This document shows, in pieces, positions 1-6,114 of a DNA stretch of 20,119 bases (positions within the stretch are counted from its first letter, which is position 1; every line of letters starts with the position of its first letter). The notes under the pieces are model-generated. The model was not told the origin of the DNA and did not search any database. It saw only the letters and a program-made list of their open reading frames with translations. The stretch lies in contig WFZM01000035.1 of NCBI GenBank assembly GCA_015489565.1, positions 1-20,119 on the forward strand, written 5' to 3'. A program made the translations under genes and the position numbers. This DNA comes from Patescibacteria group bacterium (lineage in GTDB: Bacteria; Patescibacteriota; Minisyncoccia; Phycocordibacterales; UBA2100).

Positions 1-927
1 ATAGCAAAAGCTCTTTTAAAATACGAGGAAGAATTGCTCGCCTGGCTCGAGAATAATTTTAGAAGCTCAAAGAACGGGGCCGTATTTATTCTAGGAGGTG
101 ATGAAGATTTGTTTGAAGCTATAGAGTTGCCCCTTGCAACACCATTTGTATATTTTATAGAAAGTAAGCCAAACCTTGCTATATTGGCTCACAACATTGA
201 ACAGCTAGAACCTAGTCTTATTTTGCTAGTAGACAGCAGAGGGGCAAGAACTTTTGTGAGTTTTTTGGGCGATATAGAAGAAGTCTTTGATGTAAAAGAC
301 GAGCACTGGCCTTTAATAGAGAGTAAGCTCCGAATGGACACGGAGGACAAGGATATTTTACATGGAGTATACAGCAGGTATGTAAACGATATTATTGAAA
401 AGCTCAAAGCATATTTAGCAAAAGTAGACTTTGGCAAGGTGCTCATTTATGCTCCCGAGAAACTAGCTGCGCTTTTTAGGGAGAAGCTTGCAGATGATAA
501 GAAATTCTTTATATTTGCAAAAAACCTTACAAAATCTAGCGATAGGGTTATAAAAGACACTATTCTTGCAGATTTGCAAGAAATAGAAAACAAGCAAGAC
601 GAGCAAGAGTTAAAAGAAGCTCTTTCTATGCTTGGAGACTCGGAAAACAAAAAAGCTGTATCCGGTATTAAAGAAATACTAGAACACTTAAATGCTGGAG
701 CTGTACAAAAGCTATTTATAGACGAGAGTTTTGCTTTTCCACCAGTATTTAAAAACCCTGAGACAGGTTTGCTAGGGCTAGATAATATAGAACCTGCTGA
801 GCAAATAGTTGATCTTGTAAACGAGCTTGTAATTGCTGCCATAAGACAAAAGGCGTTAGTTAATTTTGTTAAAGAGGGGGCACTTGATGATTATGGAGTG
901 CTTGCTATTGTTAGATTTAAGCTGTAG
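1..927 (+). CDS. baeRF-family (eRF1-like) protein, 5' end outside window
   Basis: The reading frame is open from base 1, so the true start probably lies upstream; the first possible internal start is a TTG at 34 with no other support. The visible protein resembles bacterial relatives of the archaeal/eukaryotic release factor eRF1 (baeRF/VLRF1-like). A central segment LILLVDSRGARTFVS matches the domain-2 start, and LNAGAVQKLFIDESF followed by a C-terminal segment ending ALDDYGVLAIVRFKL matches domain 3. No GGQ peptide-release motif is seen, as expected for many baeRF proteins. Family knowledge suggests ribosome rescue or quality control; the specific role here is inference. The next gene on the same strand is rplS, which fits a translation neighbourhood. 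The domain assignment is fairly secure and the function is not. Confidence 0.75.
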   Translation: MAKALLKYEEELLAWLENNFRSSKNGAVFILGGDEDLFEAIELPLATPFVYFIESKPNLAILAHNIEQLEPSLILLVDSRGARTFVSFLGDIEEVFDVKDEHWPLIESKLRMDTEDKDILHGVYSRYVNDIIEKLKAYLAKVDFGKVLIYAPEKLAALFREKLADDKKFFIFAKNLTKSSDRVIKDTILADLQEIENKQDEQELKEALSMLGDSENKKAVSGIKEILEHLNAGAVQKLFIDESFAFPPVFKNPETGLLGLDNIEPAEQIVDLVNELVIAAIRQKALVNFVKEGALDDYGVLAIVRFKL

Positions 928-933
928 TGTTCC

Positions 934-964
934 AGCCCTACCCTTGCTACGCAAGGGCGGGGCT
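934..964 (+). terminator. hairpin after baeRF gene
   Basis: AGCCC-TA-CCCTTGC, loop TAC, GCAAGGG-CG-GGGCT forms an interrupted 12-bp stem just after the stop codon. No T run follows, so it may be a weak terminator or a 3'-end stabiliser. Confidence 0.5.
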
Positions 965-971
965 TAGCGAT

Positions 972-1000
972 TTGCCAATTTATTTGATTTGTGTTAAAGT
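972..1000 (+). promoter_or_regulatory. rplS promoter, decides start codon
   Basis: TTGCCA (972-977) and TAAAGT (995-1000) are 17 bp apart. A transcript would begin near 1007, downstream of the ATG at 1001 and just before the ATG at 1010. This favours the second ATG and a leaderless message. Confidence 0.6.
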
Positions 1001-1009
1001 ATGGCGCAT

Positions 1010-1921
1010 ATGAATACAGGAAAGATACAAATAAGCCCTGTGGATGTTGAAGAGCGAAAAAAATTAGGTATTAAAGCCGGAGACACCGTTAGGGTTTGGC
1101 AAAAAATAGAAGAAAAAGGAAAGACACGTTTGCAGGCCTTTGAGGGAGTGGTCCTTGCTGTGAAGCATGGCACAGAGCCCGGTGCTACATTTACGGTGCG
1201 CAAGGTGTCACTAGGTGTTGGTGTGGAGAAGATTTTCCCGCTTTACTCACCTGTTATAGATAAAATTGAAATACTAAAGCGTGCGCGTGTACGCAAAGCA
1301 AAGCTTTACTTTGTGCGTGACAAGGTATCAAGAGAGCTTCGCAGGATATTCCGCAAGACTGTTGAGATGGGTATAGCTACAAAAGGAGCTGCCGAGCTTG
1401 AAGAAGAGCGCAAACGCGCAGAAGAAGAGCTAAAGAAGCAGCAAGAAGAAGAGGCAAAGCGTGCAGAGGAAGAAGCAAAAAAGGCAGAAGTAGAGGCAAA
1501 AGTCGCAGAAGCTACAGATGAGACATCTAAAGAAGCTGTCGAAACAGAGGAAAAATCAGCAGGAGAAAGCACAGAAGCGGCAGAGGAATCTGCAGAAGCT
1601 TCAAAAGACGAAGCTTCAAACGAAGAAGAATCTCAAGCAGATGACCTTACAAAAATAGAAGGTATAGGTCCAAAAATTGCAGAAGCTCTAAACAATGCGG
1701 GTATTAAAACATTTGCAGATTTGGCTGCCGCAAAAGATGAAGATGTTCAAGAGATAATAAAAGATATCCCGGGCAACCACAAGGCGGACACTTGGAACGA
1801 GCAAGCTGCACTCGCTCGAGATGGTAAGTGGGACGAGCTAAAAGACTTGCAAGACAAACTTGATGGTGGAGTGGCAAAAGACGAGGAGGCAAAAGAGGCG
1901 GTTGAAGAAGTGGAGAAATAG
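1010..1921 (+). CDS. rplS: 50S ribosomal protein L19 with coiled-coil and HhH C-terminal extension
   Basis: Residues 1-115 are ribosomal protein L19, a large-subunit protein at the 30S-50S interface; RLQAFEGVVLAVKHG, FTVRKVSLGVGVEKIFPLYS and VRKAKLYFVRDK match its conserved core. Normal bacterial L19 is about 115 residues; this one has about 303. Residues 125-205 are a Glu/Lys/Ala-rich, probably coiled-coil linker. Residues 213-255 hold a helix-hairpin-helix (LTKIEGIGPKIAEALNNAGI), followed by a WNEQAALARDGKWDELKDLQ motif that accompanies this HhH type in other ribosomal-protein extensions. The start at 1010 rather than 1001 is chosen because the -10 box ends at 1000. No Shine-Dalgarno sequence is visible. 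The tail is acidic overall and may bind RNA, DNA or a partner; that is inference. Confidence 0.92.
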   Translation: MNTGKIQISPVDVEERKKLGIKAGDTVRVWQKIEEKGKTRLQAFEGVVLAVKHGTEPGATFTVRKVSLGVGVEKIFPLYSPVIDKIEILKRARVRKAKLYFVRDKVSRELRRIFRKTVEMGIATKGAAELEEERKRAEEELKKQQEEEAKRAEEEAKKAEVEAKVAEATDETSKEAVETEEKSAGESTEAAEESAEASKDEASNEEESQADDLTKIEGIGPKIAEALNNAGIKTFADLAAAKDEDVQEIIKDIPGNHKADTWNEQAALARDGKWDELKDLQDKLDGGVAKDEEAKEAVEEVEK

Positions 1922-1955
1922 TAATATATAAAATATAAGAGATAAGATATAAAAT

Positions 1956-1990
1956 AAAAGCACGGTTTGGCTTCGCCAAACCGTGCTTTT
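1956..1990. terminator. rplS terminator
   Basis: AAAAGCACGGTTTGGC, loop TTC, then the exact complement ending in TTTT: a perfect 16-bp stem with flanking A and T runs, usable on either strand. Confidence 0.85.
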
Positions 1991-1998
1991 GTATTGCC

Positions 1999-2026
1999 TT
2001 GACACTGTCATACATTTTTATATAAT
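1999..2026 (+). promoter_or_regulatory. hicA promoter
   Basis: Consensus TTGACA (1999-2004) and TATAAT (2021-2026) with a 16-bp spacer. The predicted transcript start is about 2033, 3-4 nt before the ATG at 2037. In-frame earlier ATG 2025 lies inside the -10 box. Confidence 0.85.
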
Positions 2027-2034
2027 GTATGACA
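2006..2034 (+). promoter_or_regulatory. palindromic operator over hicA -10
   Basis: TGTCATACAT (2006-2015) and ATGTATGACA (2025-2034) are perfect 10-bp inverted arms separated by 9 bp. They span the spacer, the -10 box and the transcript start. This is the expected geometry for autorepression by the ribbon-helix-helix antitoxin encoded second in the operon. Confidence 0.7.
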
Positions 2035-2036
2035 CA

Positions 2037-2285
2037 ATGTCCAAGATTGCAAAAATCGCCAAAAAGTTTCTTGAAAATCCGACTGCGATTTCATACAGAG
2101 ATTTGCAAAAGATATTGCTTGCATTAGGGTTTGAAAAGGTTTACACAAAAGGAAGTCATGTTAAATTCAAGAACGAAATATTAAACATTGACATTATATT
2201 ACCGGTACACAACAATGACTGCAAAGATTTTTACAAAAAAGATATCGCAAAAAGAATTAAAAATTTAATTAAAGAGTTAATATGA
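2037..2285 (+). CDS. hicA: HicA-like mRNA interferase toxin
   Basis: An 82-residue protein with the HicA/YcfA fold signature: LQKILLALGFEKVYTKGSHVKF near residues 22-43, whose His is the expected catalytic residue, and a C-terminal DIAKRIKNLI helix. HicA toxins are double-stranded-RNA-binding-like RNases that cleave mRNA in the cytoplasm. The start at 2037 is set by the promoter, whose -10 box ends at 2026. The stop overlaps the antitoxin start in ATGA (2282-2285), implying translational coupling. The toxin-first order is typical of hicAB. The sequence between the promoter and the start is too short for a leader. Confidence 0.82.
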   Translation: MSKIAKIAKKFLENPTAISYRDLQKILLALGFEKVYTKGSHVKFKNEILNIDIILPVHNNDCKDFYKKDIAKRIKNLIKELI

Positions 2286-2602
2286 GCAAAAAAACAAAAC
2301 ACAGCATAACGGTCAAAAACAGAAGGTATACATATACCCTTGAGCCTAAAAGGGGTGGGACAACTCACATAGTTTGTAAAAGTGCAAAAATCGACCAAGA
2401 TTTCCTAAATGAAGATGTCCCGGCGCTACTCGCTGACTTGCCCGAATTAATAATTGCAGAACAAGAGCACAAAAAAGAAAAGAGCGCCGTGGTGCAGTTT
2501 CGTTTAAAGCCGGAGGAAAAGAAAGGCCTGGAGAAAGAGGCTATAAAGAAAGGTTTTTCAAATGTATCCGCATACCTTCGTGCTTTGGCGTTAGGTAAAT
2601 AG
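2282..2602 (+). CDS. HicB-like antitoxin with ribbon-helix-helix domain
   Basis: A 106-residue protein. The N-terminal half (YTYTLEPKRGGTTHIVCKS) looks like a degenerate HicB beta-strand region rather than a canonical HicB fold. The C-terminal half, VVQFRLKPEEKKGLEKEAIKKGFSN and onward to about residue 103, is a clear ribbon-helix-helix DNA-binding segment. By position and coupling to hicA it is the antitoxin and the likely repressor of the palindrome at 2006-2034. The HicB assignment rests more on context than on sequence; the RHH call is firmer. A hairpin follows at 2614. Confidence 0.7.
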   Translation: MSKKTKHSITVKNRRYTYTLEPKRGGTTHIVCKSAKIDQDFLNEDVPALLADLPELIIAEQEHKKEKSAVVQFRLKPEEKKGLEKEAIKKGFSNVSAYLRALALGK

Positions 2603-2613
2603 CAGAAAGATGT

Positions 2614-2650
2614 AGCGCGTGCATTTTGGCTAAGCCAAAATGCACGCGCT
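2614..2650. terminator. hicAB terminator hairpin
   Basis: AGCGCGTGCATTTTGGC, loop TAA, and its complement give a perfect 17-bp stem. Only a broken T run (TTGCTTTATTT) follows on the + strand. Confidence 0.65.
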
Positions 2651-2675
2651 TGCTTTATTTATATTTGCGCATGTG

Positions 2676-2681
2676 TATAAT
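2676..2681 (+). promoter_or_regulatory. ksgA -10 box
   Basis: TATAAT 33 nt before the ATG at 2715; no convincing -35 is seen. An in-frame TAG at 2706 fixes the start downstream. Unlike most genes here it would have a leader of about 27 nt, without a Shine-Dalgarno sequence. Confidence 0.45.
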
Positions 2682-2714
2682 GTGAACACATAGGTATGTG
2701 AGCGTTAGAAAATC

Positions 2715-3536
2715 ATGAAAAAATATAACAGACAAAAGCGGGCAAAATATGGCCAGAACTATATTAAAAATCCAAGTATTGCCCGGGTGCTTTTAAAGCA
2801 AAGTGATATAAGTGGCAAAGACACAGTGCTTGAGGTGGGGCTTGGCGAAGGGGTATTTACGGCTGAGCTTTTGAAAATTGCCGGTAAAGTGCTGGCCATA
2901 GATATAGACGAGGAAAACATATCGCGTGCGAGACGAAAATTCCGGAAAGAGATAAATGAAGAAAGGCTATTTTTGAAAACTGAGGATGCTTTGCGCTTTG
3001 TTCATAAATTTGCCGAGCTTCCGCTCAAGCATGCGGACTACAAACTTTTTTCAAGCGTGCCGTATAATATCAGTTCACAATTTGTAAAGAAGTTTCTTAT
3101 CAAAAAGCCGATGCCAAAGAGTGCCTTTTTGATATTGCAAAAGGAATTTGCCGATAGGATAATGGGGAAAGGTAAAAACAGTGTGCTTTCAGTTTTAGTA
3201 AACAGTTTTTTTGATGTCAAAGTTTTGTCTGAGTTAAAGCGTGAAGTTTTTTCCCCGGTTCCGTCTGTTGATTCTGTTTTTGTCGGTTTTTATTTAAAAG
3301 AAGATATTCCCGCTGAGATTTTGGCTAATTTAGGAGATTACAAAGACTTTGTCCGGGCAGGCTTTACCGAGCCCATAAAAACAGTAGAAAAATATTTCTC
3401 AAAGTTTTTATCTAAAAAAGACTTACAAGAATTGGCGGGCAAACAGGGTTTTAAGTTAAAAGACCCTAGCATAAGTCTGAGTGCAAAGGACTGGGAGCTG
3501 ATATTTAGAGCTTGGAAAAGTGGTGCAGATATATAG
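2715..3536 (+). CDS. rsmA: rRNA adenine dimethyltransferase (KsgA/RsmA-Erm family)
   Basis: A 273-residue SAM-dependent methyltransferase, the usual length for KsgA. YGQNYIKNPSIARVLLK near residues 12-28 matches the QNFL-type N-terminus. VLEVGLGEG (38-46) is SAM motif I, with IDID following. SSVPYNIS (113-120) is the catalytic motif IV. FSPVPSVDSVFVGF is the conserved C-terminal strand. The family converts two adenines near the 3' end of 16S rRNA (KsgA) or one in 23S rRNA (Erm) to dimethyladenosine. The Asn that normally opens the N-[LI]-P-Y motif is Ser here. KsgA is favoured over Erm because it is single and chromosomal, but this cannot be decided from sequence alone. Confidence 0.85.
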   Translation: MKKYNRQKRAKYGQNYIKNPSIARVLLKQSDISGKDTVLEVGLGEGVFTAELLKIAGKVLAIDIDEENISRARRKFRKEINEERLFLKTEDALRFVHKFAELPLKHADYKLFSSVPYNISSQFVKKFLIKKPMPKSAFLILQKEFADRIMGKGKNSVLSVLVNSFFDVKVLSELKREVFSPVPSVDSVFVGFYLKEDIPAEILANLGDYKDFVRAGFTEPIKTVEKYFSKFLSKKDLQELAGKQGFKLKDPSISLSAKDWELIFRAWKSGADI

Positions 3537-3544
3537 AATAAAGC

Positions 3545-3579
3545 AAAATGCGTTGCAGGCAAAGCCTGCAACGCATTTT
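3545..3579. terminator. bidirectional terminator between ksgA and rnpB
   Basis: AAAATGCGTTGCAGGC, loop AAA, and its exact complement give a 16-bp stem with A and T flanks. It sits between two convergent transcripts, ksgA (+) and rnpB (-), and can serve both. Confidence 0.88.
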
Positions 3580-3582
3580 TAA

Positions 3583-3960
3583 CGCTTCGTCTGTAAGCCG
3601 GATTCTGTCTAATCTCGTCTGACGAGATGAGGCGATCATTTATCTGGGACGACTGTTGCCAGTCGCCTCTTGCGGCACTCCGCCACATCGCTAGCGGTGT
3701 GGCGGCACGGCCTTGCACGCAGCTAGGGATTTTGCCGTTTCACTCCCTGCGTTGCCACAGGGACTATTGCCACACTCTTTGAGAGTGTGGCAACCTGAAG
3801 GCGTTACCGCCTTCAGCGTCTCTGTTCGCACCCCGTACCTTTCGGTAGGCGGGTGTTACCCGCTAGCCTTCTCCGCCACACCTTGTAAGGTGTGGCGGGC
3901 GTGTCCGGACTTTCCTACGCCACAGCGCTAGCGCTGTGGCGTCGATCACCCAACGAAGCG
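3583..3960 (-). ncRNA. rnpB: RNase P RNA
   Basis: The minus strand reads 5' CGCTTCGTTGGGTGATC and ends CCGGCTTACAGACGAAGCG, so the two ends pair as helix P1. Universal RNase P RNA segments are present: GGAAAGTCCGGAC, then GAACAGAGACG, GTGAAACGGCAAAAT and GACAGAATCCGGCTTA near the 3' end. It processes tRNA 5' leaders. Length is about 378 nt. Four of its hairpins (3680-3705, 3767-3793, 3873-3898, 3917-3942) share a GCCACA...TGTGGC core. Protein-like reading frames crossing it are spurious. Confidence 0.95.
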
Positions 3961-3965
3961 CTAAA

Positions 3966-3994
3966 ATTATACCATATAAAAAAGCTTAAGGCAA
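3966..3994 (-). promoter_or_regulatory. rnpB promoter
   Basis: Minus strand TTGCCT (3994-3989), 17-bp spacer, TATAAT (3971-3966), 5 nt before the RNA start. It is back to back with the tRNA-Leu promoter. Confidence 0.85.
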
Positions 3995-3998
3995 ATAT

Positions 3999-4026
3999 TT
4001 GCAAATATCAAAAAAATGCTTAAAAT
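3999..4026 (+). promoter_or_regulatory. tRNA-Leu promoter
   Basis: TTGCAA (3999-4004), 16-bp spacer, TAAAAT (4021-4026), 10 nt before the tRNA. The block 4012-4028 is identical to 14540-14556 upstream of secE. Confidence 0.7.
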
Positions 4027-4036
4027 AACACAAGTT

Positions 4037-4120
4037 GCCCAGGTGCTGGAACTGGTAGACAGGCACGGTTGAGGGCCGTGTGTCAATTATGGCGTGCGGG
4101 TTCAACTCCCGCCCTGGGCA
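4037..4120 (+). tRNA. tRNA-Leu(GAG)
   Basis: Acceptor GCCCAGG pairs with CCTGGGC and is followed by discriminator A73. The anticodon stem CACGG/CCGTG encloses TTGAGGG, anticodon GAG. The T arm is GCGGG-TTCAACT-CCCGC and a variable arm is present, as in class II tRNAs. CCA is not encoded (the next bases are CTA). Confidence 0.95.
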
Positions 4121-4174
4121 CTACAAACACTTTAACCCCAAAGCAAGCGCTTTGGGGGTTTTAGTGTTTGTTGC
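4103..4174 (+). repeat. direct repeat copy 1: tRNA-Leu 3' end plus terminator
   Basis: The 72-bp block recurs at 4319-4390 with two mismatches (4113/4329 and 4124/4340), an offset of 216 bp. It starts in the T loop of the tRNA and ends after the terminator. Confidence 0.92.
4124..4170 (+). terminator. tRNA-Leu terminator
   Basis: CAAACACT (4124-4131) pairs with AGTGTTTG (4163-4170), enclosing CCCCAAAGC/GCTTTGGGG and a GTTTT run. The stem lies within the sequence duplicated at 4319-4390. Confidence 0.75.
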
Positions 4175-4191
4175 TCAGGGCGAGAGTTGAA

Positions 4192-4318
4192 GAAAGGCGC
4201 GCACGAAGTCCTCAAAGCGAGTGCTCGCAGCTTTGAGGAAGCGCCGCCGGGGCAGCGAGTTCTTGGTGTTTTTTGTAAGCGACTGAAAGGAGCTAGCAAA
4301 AACACTTAGAACTGGCGC
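4192..4318. other. structured spacer between tRNA-derived repeats
   Basis: No gene is seen. Two hairpins fill it. One at 4196-4245 has GGCGC/GCGCC outer arms and a perfect TCCTCAAAGC/GCTTTGAGGA inner stem. The other at 4258-4313 has AGTTCT/AGAACT outer arms and GTGTTTTT/AAAAACAC inner arms. It could be an inserted element, a decayed tRNA copy or a structured RNA; the sequence does not decide. Confidence 0.5.
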
Positions 4319-4390
4319 CAACTCCCGCTCTGGGCACTAAAAACACTTTAACCCCAAAGCAAGCGCTTTGGGGGTTTTAGTGTTTGTTGC
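4319..4390 (+). repeat. direct repeat copy 2: partial tRNA-Leu 3' end plus terminator
   Basis: 70 of 72 bases match 4103-4174. The preceding GGCGC lacks the tRNA T-stem 5' strand, so this is not a complete tRNA gene. Confidence 0.92.
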
Positions 4391-4420
4391 AAAAAACGCC
4401 AAAGCTCAGCACTTTGGCGT
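4390..4420 (-). terminator. DUF2202 gene terminator
   Basis: On the minus strand ACGCCAAAG, a 7-nt loop, CTTTGGCGT and then TTTTT lie 31 nt past the stop of the DUF2202 gene. Confidence 0.8.
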
Positions 4421-4450
4421 CTAAGGTTTTACACTTTTGCCTTGAGTAAT

Positions 4451-5458
4451 TTACCAAGTCCAGAATTTAAACCAGCTTAATATTTTTTCTATGAAGCTCA
4501 TTTGTGTTTTTTGTGCTCCATATTCTGCAACTGGACCCGCAGTATTTTGAGTACCGTTAGCGTGCCCATATCCCCGAGCGCCTTGAGCTCCTCCCATTGC
4601 ATGATTTCTGTTTTCAGCAGATAGTATTTCTTCCAATCTGTCGTCAGTTATATATTGTGCCTCATAGTCTGAGCCATTGGCTTGAATTTGCTTGTAGAAA
4701 GCCCTCATGTGATTCTCGGAAGCATTTCTCAGCTTGGTGTATATGTTTATAATATCTGCATTTTCAGTCTCTGCCATTGCGTTCTCAAGGTCGTATATGT
4801 CTACATCTTCTATGGTCGCTCCTACTTTTAAGGCATCAAGAGGTGACTTATTTCCTTGTGCTATCAGGTCATTATAAAGATTTTGGAGTGTTTCATCTGT
4901 AAATTCACCTCTTATATCATTAACTATCGGGTCGTTAAGATTGTATTTATCCAGCAAGACCTTCACCATGTCCATGTGTCTTTGCTCTGACTTGGAAATA
5001 TTGCTAAATATATTCTCACCCCACTTATCGTACAGGCTAAGGTATACATCTCGTGCCAACTTTTCTTCCTCTCTCATGTAGACAAGCGTGTCCTTGTCTT
5101 TCTCGCTAAGCGGAAGTAAGGGTGAATTTTTTATTTTATCTATTTCTGCCATCCTGGCTTCATTATTTCCGTGATGCCCTGCACCAGCGCCTGTAGCTCC
5201 TCCTGATTGTCTCCCTTGTTTGGTACCCCACATTCCATGGGTATGGGAATTTGAATTCTTAGCGTATTGACCTGCGCCCATTTGCGCTTGCCTTTCAGCA
5301 CGGCAAGTAGCATCACCGCGACAGCCAGCTCCGTAGCCTCCCCCGTTTCCGCCGTAGGCATAAGTGCTAGCGAAAGACGCTAAAGTAAAAAATGCTACAA
5401 AAGATGCCAAAAGCAGTCCCTGCTTAATGTTCCTTTCTGTATTTGTAATACTCTTCAT
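4451..5458 (-). CDS. exported DUF2202 ferritin-like protein
   Basis: 335 residues. Residues 12-33 form a signal peptide ending near STYA-YGG. A Gly-rich linker with two Cys (46, 52) and several His runs to about residue 100. Residues 112-265 match DUF2202, a ferritin-like four-helix domain: YMREEEKLARDVYLSLYDKW (127-146), SEQRHMDMVK (157-166), VGATIEDVDIYDLENA (212-227) and ASENHMRAF (246-254). The spaced Glu and His residues (E132, E158, H161, E217, E248, H250) look like a di-metal site. A Gly/Ala-rich tail ends in the amphipathic SFIEKILSWFKFWTW. It is third in a run with an ECF sigma factor and a membrane protein. A role in metal or redox defence at the cell surface is inference. Confidence 0.82.
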   Translation of the reverse strand: MKSITNTERNIKQGLLLASFVAFFTLASFASTYAYGGNGGGYGAGCRGDATCRAERQAQMGAGQYAKNSNSHTHGMWGTKQGRQSGGATGAGAGHHGNNEARMAEIDKIKNSPLLPLSEKDKDTLVYMREEEKLARDVYLSLYDKWGENIFSNISKSEQRHMDMVKVLLDKYNLNDPIVNDIRGEFTDETLQNLYNDLIAQGNKSPLDALKVGATIEDVDIYDLENAMAETENADIINIYTKLRNASENHMRAFYKQIQANGSDYEAQYITDDRLEEILSAENRNHAMGGAQGARGYGHANGTQNTAGPVAEYGAQKTQMSFIEKILSWFKFWTW

Positions 5459-5487
5459 ATTAATTTAATAATTTAAACTTATAATTT

Positions 5488-5505
5488 AAAGCCTTAAAAG
5501 GCTTT
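5488..5505. other. short hairpin upstream of DUF2202 gene
   Basis: AAAGCCTT, AA, AAGGCTTT: a perfect 8-bp stem in the 77-nt gap between the membrane gene and the DUF2202 gene. It could be a processing or attenuation element; no firm promoter is visible after it. Confidence 0.4.
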
Positions 5506-5535
5506 CTACTTACTTACTACGCAAAATTTAGAAAT

Positions 5536-6108
5536 TTATTTCACTTTGATTTTACACTGAAAGCGCTCGCAGTTTTTAAGCCTTCGGTGCTTCATAAATT
5601 CTTCCGGATCTATGCCAATGGATTCCAAGAATTTTCTTCTGCTCTCCATTCTTTCTTTGTGGTATTTTTCATATCCGGGGAGCAACTTTCGCATTCTTAG
5701 ATCTAGATTTCTACCTATACCCGAAAAGAAAAGCAAAAGCCCCAAAAGCATAGACATCACTATAGAAACAAGAACTATTAAGAAATTGTGTTGCCTATAT
5801 GCTCTTTCAGTATGTTTAAAATTAAGCCAGGCTGCCAGAGTAAAGACGAGTATGATGACTAGCCACAGCAGCGGAAGAGCTTTAAAGACATAGTAGAAAC
5901 CACCTTTCTTGAGTACTAACTTGTGCCATGGTCCGGGCTCTATTATGAAGTGTATTATAAATGAAGAAAAAGCCACGGCTCCAAGAACTATGGACAAGAT
6001 AAACATAAACCAAAAGAAATAATTTTTGGACATAAAATATATAAGCGGCCTTTTCTTTACTTCTCCTTTTTTAATTTTATTTAAGACTTTTTCTTTTAAA
6101 TTATTCAT
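5536..6108 (-). CDS. small membrane protein, possible anti-sigma factor
   Basis: 190 residues with three likely membrane segments, around 29-54, 74-95 and 108-131. The N-terminus is Lys-rich and the C-terminal 55 residues are highly charged and probably cytoplasmic (YEKYHKERMESRRKFLESIG). No known domain is recognised. It starts 6 nt after the ECF sigma factor stop, so the two are almost certainly cotranscribed. Genes in this position are commonly membrane anti-sigma factors; no zinc-binding HxxxCxxC motif is seen, so that role is a guess from context. Confidence 0.6.
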   Translation of the reverse strand: MNNLKEKVLNKIKKGEVKKRPLIYFMSKNYFFWFMFILSIVLGAVAFSSFIIHFIIEPGPWHKLVLKKGGFYYVFKALPLLWLVIILVFTLAAWLNFKHTERAYRQHNFLIVLVSIVMSMLLGLLLFFSGIGRNLDLRMRKLLPGYEKYHKERMESRRKFLESIGIDPEEFMKHRRLKNCERFQCKIKVK

Positions 6109-6114
6109 AAGCGT

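Larger units (their letters stand above)
4101..4191. repeat. 91-bp imperfect palindrome containing tRNA 3' end
   Basis: Bases 4172-4191 match the reverse complement of the tRNA 3' end (4101-4120) at 18 of 20 positions. With the intervening terminator they form one long inverted repeat. Confidence 0.8.

Noticed and set aside
1704..2015. Minus-strand 103-codon frame over the rplS tail and terminator
   Set aside because: It lies entirely over the Lys/Glu-rich rplS tail and a palindrome, with low-complexity Leu/Pro composition and no promoter.
3338..3931. Protein-like frames over the RNase P region on both strands
   Set aside because: The region is clearly RNase P RNA, with universal motifs and pairing ends; the frames are by-products of its GC-rich helices.
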